A DNA stretch of 6,049 nt from positions 1 through 6,049 of the forward strand of contig CADBRY010000082.1 in assembly GCA_902797195.1 (NCBI GenBank), given 5' to 3'. Made by a program: the position numbers and the translations under genes. Below are positions 1 to 4,593 of this stretch, in pieces; the stretch's first letter is position 1; every line of letters starts with the position of its first letter. Origin of the DNA: an uncultured Eubacteriales bacterium. GTDB taxonomy: Bacteria > Bacillota > Clostridia > Peptostreptococcales > Anaerovoracaceae. The notes under the pieces were generated by a model that was given only the letters and a program-made list of their open reading frames with translations, was not told the DNA's origin and did no database searches.

Positions 1-300
1 CATACTTCCAAACGCGAGAGGTGATTATTTGAAAGAATTGCCGTCGGGCACACCATACTTCCAAACGCGAGAGGTGATTATTTGGAAGAACAGCCGTTAG
101 GCACACCATACTTCCAAACTCGAGGGGTGATTATTTGGAAGTAGTGCATCTGAGTGACCAATACTTCCAAACAACAAGGTGTGGTATTTGGAAGTAGCAT
201 CTCAGAGTGACCAATACTTCCAAACGATGGAGCATAATATTTGGAAGTAGCATCTCTGGACACGGATTCTTCCAAATGTCTGTGTAATTGGTTGTCGCCG
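1..300. repeat. Tandem array of 53-bp palindromic repeat units, open at the left edge
   Basis: Five units start at 1, 54, 107, 160 and 213 with an exact 53-bp period, and a decayed sixth starts near 266. Each unit has a left arm TACTTCCAAA and a right arm TTTGGAAGTA, or TTTGGAAG in unit 2 and TTTGAAAG in unit 1. The arms flank a 15-nt interior that differs between units, and an 18-20 nt linker leads to the next unit. Arms in units 3-5 pair perfectly over 10 bp (109-118 with 134-143, 162-171 with 187-196, 215-224 with 240-249). Linkers fall into two types: units 1-2 carry GCC-N4-GGC followed by CACACC, while units 3-4 carry CATCT followed by GTGACC. Unit 6 keeps CTTCCAAA (269-276), but its right arm has become AATTGG. 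The period is not a multiple of three, so a coding role is unlikely. The array probably continues left of the window. I do not recognise the family. Confidence 0.9.
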
Positions 301-613
301 GGGATGAATGCCCCAGGGCTAAGGGTCCCTGCCTGCCCTCTGAGTGTAAATAATTTTTCTTAAGGTTGCCGTTGACATTTTGCAGCTCTGAAAACCCTGA
401 AAATCGTTGCTTTTGCAGGCATTTTCACTAGCAAAATGTAAACAGCAAATTCTATTCGACTCGTTGACACTGTTTTTGCCGTTTTCTATGTCAATGTCTC
501 AGGATAAAAATCTTATTTACATTTTGAGGGGGTTTTTCTTTTGCCGAAGCGTGTAAAAGCAACGTTTCTATGTCTACAATCTCCTGGAAAGCAGATGTTT
601 ACACTGGAGCTTT
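301..613. other. Non-coding stretch with inverted repeats and recurring TGT motifs
   Basis: I see no credible gene here. The left edge is G/C-rich with small possible hairpins (GGGG 300-303 with CCCC 311-314; CAGGG 314-318 with CCCTG 327-331); the rest is T-rich. TGTAAA occurs on either strand at 345-350, 437-442, 516-521, 552-557 and 598-603. TTTTGCAG is repeated directly at 378-385 and 411-418. TTGACA occurs at 372-377 and 464-469, but neither has a convincing -10 box at a usual distance. The stretch separates the repeat array from the terminator of the greA-LysRS operon. It could hold an unannotated small RNA, but nothing matches a class I know. Confidence 0.6.
432..526. repeat. 11-bp perfect inverted repeat with a nested 6-bp dyad
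   Basis: CAAAATGTAAA (432-442) is exactly complementary to TTTACATTTTG (516-526). Between them, TTGACA (464-469) is complementary to TGTCAA (489-494), so the two dyads are nested. On the plus strand the outer right arm is followed by a G run and then T-rich sequence (531-540). This could be a folded RNA, a protein-binding site or the remains of a small mobile element; the sequence does not decide between them. Confidence 0.5.
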
Positions 614-643
614 AAAAAAAGAGGATCGATATCGATCCTCTTT
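614..643 (-). terminator. Rho-independent terminator of the greA-LysRS operon
   Basis: Positions 618-643 form a perfect 26-bp palindrome centred on GATCGATATCGATC. Read on the minus strand, it gives a GC-containing stem with an ATAT loop, followed by a run of seven U (620 down to 614; the first three can also pair with the A's on the other side of the stem). It lies 58 bp after the LysRS stop codon. The T run on the plus-strand side is only three bases, so the minus direction is strongly favoured. Confidence 0.88.
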
Positions 644-701
644 AAATCATATATTTGTCTACAGTGTCCGGCTAAACCTCTAAATCTTACAGCCGCACTG
701 C

Positions 702-2723
702 CTAGCAGATTTTAGTTCCCTCGGGGACCATGTCATCCACGAAGATGACTTTGCATCCGCAGGCGCTGTTGGTGGCCGCAAGGAGCATTCCCTCGGAGGT
801 CACTCCGGTCATTCTTGCCGACTCCAGATTTGCTACCACGATTATCTTCTTGCCTACAAGTTCCTCAGGTTCATATTCGCCTTTGAGACTTGAAACGATG
901 GTCCTCTCTTTTATACCGTCAAAGACAGTGAGCTTGAAGTTGCTCCTTGCCTTTCTGATCTCCTGACACTTCAGGACCTTGCATACCCGAAGATCCATTT
1001 TGAAGAAGTCGTCGATGGAGATGTCCGGCTGGGTTACCGGCTCCACAGGATCCGGATCCCCGTATACTCTTTCGGGCTTCTCCTCTTCCTGAGGCATGGC
1101 TGCAAGCTCTGCGGCTTTTTTCTCCTCCTCCGTCTGAGGATATGAGAAGTCAAGCAGCGGCAGGAATCTTTCCTTGTCTATGGCGTAGAGGAAGAGATAG
1201 AGTCTTGGACCCTTTTCCTTGTCGATGAGCATCTTGTAAACGCTCTTGAAGAAAGCGCCCTGGAGCTGTTTCAGATTCTCCGCATCCTCTCCGTAGATCT
1301 TCTTGGGGATGGCGTAGAGTTCCGCATTCAGCGCGTCCAGATCGTATTCCTCCTCAGAAAGATACTTGTACAGAAGCTCGATCTCCTTCTTTCCATTTTC
1401 GTCCAGAGAATTATATGTATCCCAGTCACGGTATTCTCTAAGCTTGTTGGCATTCTCGGGAGCGCACTCCTCCAGCCAGTACTTTGCCTTGTCCAGACGT
1501 CCCTGGAAATCTTCAAACTTATAGGGCTGGTTTATCTTCTCAAATACGGTCTCGATCATTGGCACGTTGAAGTCAACGATGGACCCCAGCTGGACCAGAA
1601 GTGACATTGGAACTGTTTTGATCCTGGGTCCAAAAGTCAGGGAGTTTTCCATGACGATCTTGTCGTGATCGTTAGCCGTTCCGTCCACATACTGGTTGTA
1701 CTTTTTATCAAATTCGAAATACTGCCTCAGTATCTCTTCGTCGAAGCAGAAGTTGAATGCCTTCTGAGGCTCGGACCTTGAATAGAGCCACAGGATCATC
1801 TCAGGCTCGTAAAGCTTGAGGAGAGTCTCAGGGGTAAGATTGAGACCGGACGATCCGGACATCTTGCCGGTGGTTCCCTTGATTCCAATGAACTCGTAAC
1901 CCACAAAGACCGGGGCCTCGTATCCGTAGATCTTCTTGCTTATCACCTTGCTGGTCTCGTAGGATCCTCCCGGGCTGGCGTGGTCTTTTCCGCCGGGTTC
2001 AAAGTCAACGCCTTCGTACATCCAGCGCATGGGCCAGTCGACCTTCCATGCCAGCTTGCAGTTGAAGTCTTTTGTAAAGTCAAAGGTTCCGTGGTGCCCG
2101 CACTCGCACTCATATTCGGCTACGGTGCACTCATCGTTGATGCTGGTGATCTTGGTGGTGTCCTTGCCGCATTTGGGGCAGAATATGCTTACGGGATAAT
2201 ATGCTTCCCTCTCTCCGGGCTGAGCTTCCTGTGTACGGAAACTGTCGAGGATGTCAAATATCTCTCCTCTTTTTTTCAGCGCCGTTATGATGTGCTCCAC
2301 ATACTTGCCGCTGCGGTACATATCCGCCTGATATCTGTAGTCCATGGTGATCCCGAACTTGTCGATGGATCTCATGAACTCCTTTTCAAAGTAGTCGGCG
2401 TAATCGGTCTCTTCCGTATCGAAGGGATTGGGTACATCCTTATATGGAAGTCCAATGTATCCCTCGAATTTATTTTCCGGGTCGACCTTTGCCACGTTAA
2501 CGGGAACCTTACGGAAACGGTCATATTCATCCCATGAGAACAGCAGCCTGGCTTTCTTGCCTTTGCGCTCAATGGCCTGACAAACGAAAAGTGCCGTGGC
2601 TATGTCTCTGAAATTTCCTATATGAATGGATCCGGAAGGGCTGATGCCCGCTGCGCATACGTACTCTTCCTTATCGGGATTCCTTTTGATGACTCTGTCT
2701 GCGATCTTATCTGACCAATGCAT
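702..2723 (-). CDS. lysK: Class I lysyl-tRNA synthetase with C-terminal tRNA-binding (EMAPII/Trbp111-type) domain
   Basis: The product (673 aa) charges tRNA-Lys with lysine using ATP in the cytoplasm. It is the class I, archaeal-type enzyme, not the class II LysS. The Rossmann catalytic domain carries HIGN at residues 34-37 and the KMSKS-type loop KMSGS at 287-291. A zinc-ribbon-like insert has C182, C185, C206 and C208. Residues from about 330 to 525 fit the helical anticodon-binding region. An acidic, Lys/Glu-rich linker (about 530-565) leads to an OB-fold tRNA-binding domain (about 566-672) with the hallmarks DLRV, PEELVGK and SEGMLLAA, as in Trbp111 and the MetRS C-terminus. Without it, the length would match ordinary class I LysRS (about 520-530 aa). 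The start is supported by the family N-terminus MHWSDKIA and by AGGAG at 2730-2734, 6 nt before the ATG. The gene lies 20 bp after greA and ends in TAG before the terminator at 614-643. Family assignment is firm; the symbol follows common class I usage. Confidence 0.94.
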   Translation of the reverse strand: MHWSDKIADRVIKRNPDKEEYVCAAGISPSGSIHIGNFRDIATALFVCQAIERKGKKARLLFSWDEYDRFRKVPVNVAKVDPENKFEGYIGLPYKDVPNPFDTEETDYADYFEKEFMRSIDKFGITMDYRYQADMYRSGKYVEHIITALKKRGEIFDILDSFRTQEAQPGEREAYYPVSIFCPKCGKDTTKITSINDECTVAEYECECGHHGTFDFTKDFNCKLAWKVDWPMRWMYEGVDFEPGGKDHASPGGSYETSKVISKKIYGYEAPVFVGYEFIGIKGTTGKMSGSSGLNLTPETLLKLYEPEMILWLYSRSEPQKAFNFCFDEEILRQYFEFDKKYNQYVDGTANDHDKIVMENSLTFGPRIKTVPMSLLVQLGSIVDFNVPMIETVFEKINQPYKFEDFQGRLDKAKYWLEECAPENANKLREYRDWDTYNSLDENGKKEIELLYKYLSEEEYDLDALNAELYAIPKKIYGEDAENLKQLQGAFFKSVYKMLIDKEKGPRLYLFLYAIDKERFLPLLDFSYPQTEEEKKAAELAAMPQEEEKPERVYGDPDPVEPVTQPDISIDDFFKMDLRVCKVLKCQEIRKARSNFKLTVFDGIKERTIVSSLKGEYEPEELVGKKIIVVANLESARMTGVTSEGMLLAATNSACGCKVIFVDDMVPEGTKIC

Positions 2724-2743
2724 TCCATTCTCCTATTCTTGAA

Positions 2744-3229
2744 TTACTTGCTGATCTTTTCTATTTTGTAGTTCATGACTCCGTCGGGTACCTCGATCTG
2801 TACCACGTCGCCTTTTTTGTGTCCCATCAGCGCTTTTCCAATTGCGGACTCCGATGTGATCTTGCCGTTGAAGGGATCTGATTCGGTGGCTCCGACGATG
2901 CTGAATTCCATGGTCTCACCGCTGTCGGTATCCTTGACTTTTACCTTGAGTCCGATTCCGACCGCGTCCCCTTTAACGTCCCCGTCCTGGACGACCTTGG
3001 CCTTTCTCATCATGTTCTCAAGATAACTGATGCGGTTCTCCAGTTCCGCCTGCTCGTTTTTGGCGGCATCGTATTCTGCATTTTCGGAGATGTCCCCATA
3101 GGAGATTGCTTCCTTTATTCTCTCAGCTACTTCTCCCCTTTTTACCGCAACGAGTTCATCCCGTTCCGCAACGATTTTGTCATAACCTTCCTTGGTTAAA
3201 ACGATTTCTTCATTAACTGCCTCTACCAT
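2744..3229 (-). CDS. greA: Transcription elongation factor GreA
   Basis: GreA (161 aa from this start) enters the secondary channel of RNA polymerase and stimulates cleavage of backtracked RNA, rescuing stalled complexes. The N-terminal antiparallel coiled coil spans about residues 8-78. Its tip is GDISENAEYDAAK, with D46 and E49 matching the two acidic catalytic-tip residues of the family. The C-terminal FKBP-like domain (about 84-160) ends with the typical ALMGHKKGDVVQIEVPDG segment. An in-frame ATG 12 codons upstream (3263-3265) is a poorer start: it has no ribosome site, lies inside the leader hairpin and would exceed the usual length of about 158 aa. AAAGGAG sits 8 nt before the chosen ATG. 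greA is first in an operon with the class I LysRS gene; GreA next to a LysRS gene is a conserved Firmicutes arrangement, although the partner there is usually class II. Confidence 0.96.
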   Translation of the reverse strand: MVEAVNEEIVLTKEGYDKIVAERDELVAVKRGEVAERIKEAISYGDISENAEYDAAKNEQAELENRISYLENMMRKAKVVQDGDVKGDAVGIGLKVKVKDTDSGETMEFSIVGATESDPFNGKITSESAIGKALMGHKKGDVVQIEVPDGVMNYKIEKISK

Positions 3230-3237
3230 GACTAATA

Positions 3238-3244
3238 CTCCTTT
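3238..3244 (-). promoter_or_regulatory. Ribosome binding site that fixes the greA start
   Basis: On the minus strand AAAGGAG ends 8 nt before the ATG at 3229-3227. It would lie inside the coding region if the upstream in-frame ATG at 3265 were used, so it selects the shorter 161-aa GreA. Confidence 0.85.
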
Positions 3245-3259
3245 AAAAAATATTTTTAC

Positions 3260-3279
3260 CGGCACCGCAGTGGGTGCCG
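3260..3279 (-). promoter_or_regulatory. Hairpin in the greA leader
   Basis: CGGCACC (3260-3266) pairs perfectly with GGTGCCG (3273-3279) around a 6-nt loop. In the minus-strand transcript the stem begins about 8 nt after the predicted start site and is followed by A/U-rich RNA and the ribosome site. The U run starts about 9 nt after the stem, so it is not a standard terminator. It may stabilise the 5' end or modulate early elongation. The leader, about 57 nt, is far too short for a T-box. Confidence 0.6.
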
Positions 3280-3292
3280 ATACTAGTTAGAT

Positions 3293-3321
3293 ATTATATT
3301 GTAATGGCCCTTTATTGTCAA
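3293..3321 (-). promoter_or_regulatory. Consensus sigma-A promoter of greA-lysK
   Basis: On the minus strand there is a perfect -35 TTGACA (3321-3316), a 17-bp spacer and a perfect -10 TATAAT (3298-3293). The predicted start site is near 3286-3287. An exact match to both hexamers at optimal spacing suggests strong constitutive expression of the operon. Confidence 0.92.
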
Positions 3322-3338
3322 CGAATCCGACTTTTCTG

Positions 3339-3347
3339 TGATATAAT
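3339..3347 (+). promoter_or_regulatory. Extended -10 promoter of the PHP gene, predicting a leaderless mRNA
   Basis: The sequence TG-A-TATAAT (3339-3347) is a perfect extended -10 element. Counting seven bases from the end of the hexamer puts +1 at about 3354, the A of the ATG. No good -35 sits at 16-18 bp; the nearest TTGTCA (3315-3320) is 21 bp away and overlaps the -35 box of the divergent greA promoter. No Shine-Dalgarno site lies between the -10 box and the ATG. Confidence 0.72.
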
Positions 3348-3353
3348 ACGGGT

Positions 3354-4139
3354 ATGAAATTTGACCTACACTGTCACACAAAAGAAGGGTCCCTGGATTC
3401 CAAGGTTCCCGTGGAAACATTCGCCAACAGGTTCAAGATCCTTGGCTACGATGGTTTTATGATCGCAGATCACAACAGCTACCGGGGCTGCAAGGCCTGG
3501 GACAACCTGGAGGACAAGTCCGCCTACGAAGGACTGACTGTAATTCGGGGGATAGAATACGACACAAAAGACGCGGGGCATATACTCATCATAATGCCTG
3601 ACGACATCTATCTTCCCATATTCAAAAGCCGCGGCATGAAATGTGCCCGCCTTGTCTACCTCGTCCATCTTTTTGGAGGAATATGCGGTCCGGCTCACCC
3701 CTATGGCGCAGCCGCATCCAGCATGATGAGCATTGGAAAGTGCAACCCCAAGATCCTTCGCAATATGGATTTTGTCGAGACCTTCAATACCTGTGAACTT
3801 CCGTCATCCAACGAGATGGCCGTGCACCTTGCGGAAAAATATCGGCTTCCCGGCATCGGCGGATCCGACGCTCACTCTCCAAGGTATATCGGTATGGCGT
3901 ATACGGAGATCCACCACCACATCACATGCAACAACGATCTTATCCGGGCGATCAAATACCACGCCACCACCGAAGCCGGGGGCGTAGAACGTCAGCCTAC
4001 CAAAAAAGCCAAGTACAAGGAGCACTGGCTTGGTGTTACCGCTTTTAAAATATACAATCGCGGCATAGGCAAGATAACAAGCCCACGCCGCGGTCTGCAT
4101 CACGTTCGTATAAGAAAGGTCCACGAGAAATACAGGTGA
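3354..4139 (+). CDS. PHP-domain metal-dependent hydrolase/phosphoesterase
   Basis: This is a 261-aa cytoplasmic protein of the polymerase-and-histidinol-phosphatase (PHP) superfamily, which hydrolyses phosphoester substrates using a cluster of metal ions. The metal-ligand motifs appear in the expected order: HCH (H6, H8), ADHN (D39, H40), E68 in GIEYD, H115 in PAHP, E143 in VETFN and SDAH (D172, H174). There is no signal peptide or membrane segment. The last 50 or so residues extend past the PHP core and are rich in Lys, Arg and His. The substrate cannot be told from sequence: stand-alone PHP proteins include nucleotide and sugar phosphatases and RNA-degrading enzymes. The ATG is needed because HCH begins six residues later and the next Met (36) would remove it. 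The gene diverges from greA and converges on the lipoprotein gene. Confidence 0.9.
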   Translation: MKFDLHCHTKEGSLDSKVPVETFANRFKILGYDGFMIADHNSYRGCKAWDNLEDKSAYEGLTVIRGIEYDTKDAGHILIIMPDDIYLPIFKSRGMKCARLVYLVHLFGGICGPAHPYGAAASSMMSIGKCNPKILRNMDFVETFNTCELPSSNEMAVHLAEKYRLPGIGGSDAHSPRYIGMAYTEIHHHITCNNDLIRAIKYHATTEAGGVERQPTKKAKYKEHWLGVTAFKIYNRGIGKITSPRRGLHHVRIRKVHEKYR

Positions 4140-4565
4140 TCAGTCTCCCGTATAGTGTTTGTTCCAGACCTCGCTGCCATCGCCGTTCTTGATCACGATG
4201 TCTATTCCCACATTACTGATCCCCGTCTCTGACTCTATCTGCTTTATAGCTTCATCCACGGTGCTTTTGAGATCAGCTTCATTCTGTTCGTATGCCTTTA
4301 CAACGGGGTTTATAATGTCATCATCGTAGGTCGTCTTAAGGGCGCATGTTATGATAACGTCGTTTTCCTTATAATTGACCTCAACATCCATGATGTCCGA
4401 AAGAGAGTCCATTTTTACAGCCTTGTCCACTTCCTCCCTGGCATCGGGGTTCTGATCGATGTATTCTTCCAGTGATTTTGGCTCGGAGGATCCGCATCCT
4501 GCAAAGGCAACGGCCGTCAGTATCACCATTGCTATCACGGCCAAACGCATCAATTGTCTTTTCAT
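4140..4565 (-). CDS. Small secreted lipoprotein, possibly DUF4854 family
   Basis: The product is 141 aa. Its N-terminus has a charged start (KRQLMR), a hydrophobic stretch (about residues 8-22) and a lipobox ending FAGC, with C24 as the predicted lipidated residue. That predicts export by Sec, processing by signal peptidase II and anchoring to the outer face of the membrane. The mature part begins with a short Ser/Gly/Glu linker, then SLEEYIDQNPD, and ends with an ETGISNVGIDIVIKNGDG segment. From memory this pattern resembles DUF4854 proteins of Clostridia, whose function is unknown. An upstream in-frame ATG (4614-4616) was rejected: it would add 17 polar residues before the signal peptide and overlap the thrC stop. 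AGAAAGGA lies 7 nt before the chosen ATG. The gene is 28 bp after thrC on the same strand with no terminator between, so co-transcription is likely. Confidence 0.85.
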   Translation of the reverse strand: MKRQLMRLAVIAMVILTAVAFAGCGSSEPKSLEEYIDQNPDAREEVDKAVKMDSLSDIMDVEVNYKENDVIITCALKTTYDDDIINPVVKAYEQNEADLKSTVDEAIKQIESETGISNVGIDIVIKNGDGSEVWNKHYTGD

Positions 4566-4572
4566 TTTAATG

Positions 4573-4580
4573 TCCTTTCT
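4573..4580 (-). promoter_or_regulatory. Ribosome binding site that fixes the lipoprotein start
   Basis: AGAAAGGA on the minus strand ends 7 nt before the ATG at 4565-4563. It lies within the 28-bp gap after thrC and supports the shorter 141-aa form with a standard lipoprotein signal peptide. Confidence 0.78.
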
Positions 4581-4593
4581 CTTTTGTGAGTGC

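Noticed and set aside
78..275. Minus-strand 65-aa open frame over the repeats
   Set aside because: It lies entirely within the repeats, whose 53-bp period shifts frame in each unit, so the peptide is not a repeated protein. No ribosome site or family resemblance was seen.
1..300. CRISPR array
   Set aside because: The linkers resemble each other and are too short (18-20 nt), the variable interiors are only 15 nt, and no cas gene is present. A 53-bp tandem repeat explains it better.
304..363. Plus-strand 19-codon open frame beginning at ATG 304
   Set aside because: Very short, without a convincing promoter or family resemblance; it overlaps GC-rich hairpins instead.
372..492. Promoters from TTGACA at 372 or 464
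   Set aside because: No good -10 box lies 16-18 bp downstream and no gene follows on the plus strand.
1980..2537. Plus-strand 185-aa open frame
   Set aside because: It is antisense to well-conserved LysRS coding sequence and has no recognisable protein features.
702..2723. Methionyl-tRNA synthetase
   Set aside because: Only the C-terminal domain is MetRS/Trbp111-like. The catalytic part has the class I LysRS N-terminus, HIGN and KMSGS motifs and a LysRS-type zinc insert.
4325..4360. Terminator for the PHP gene inside the lipoprotein gene
   Set aside because: The possible stem GTTAT/ATAAC is short, AT-only apart from one pair, and not directly followed by a clean T run.
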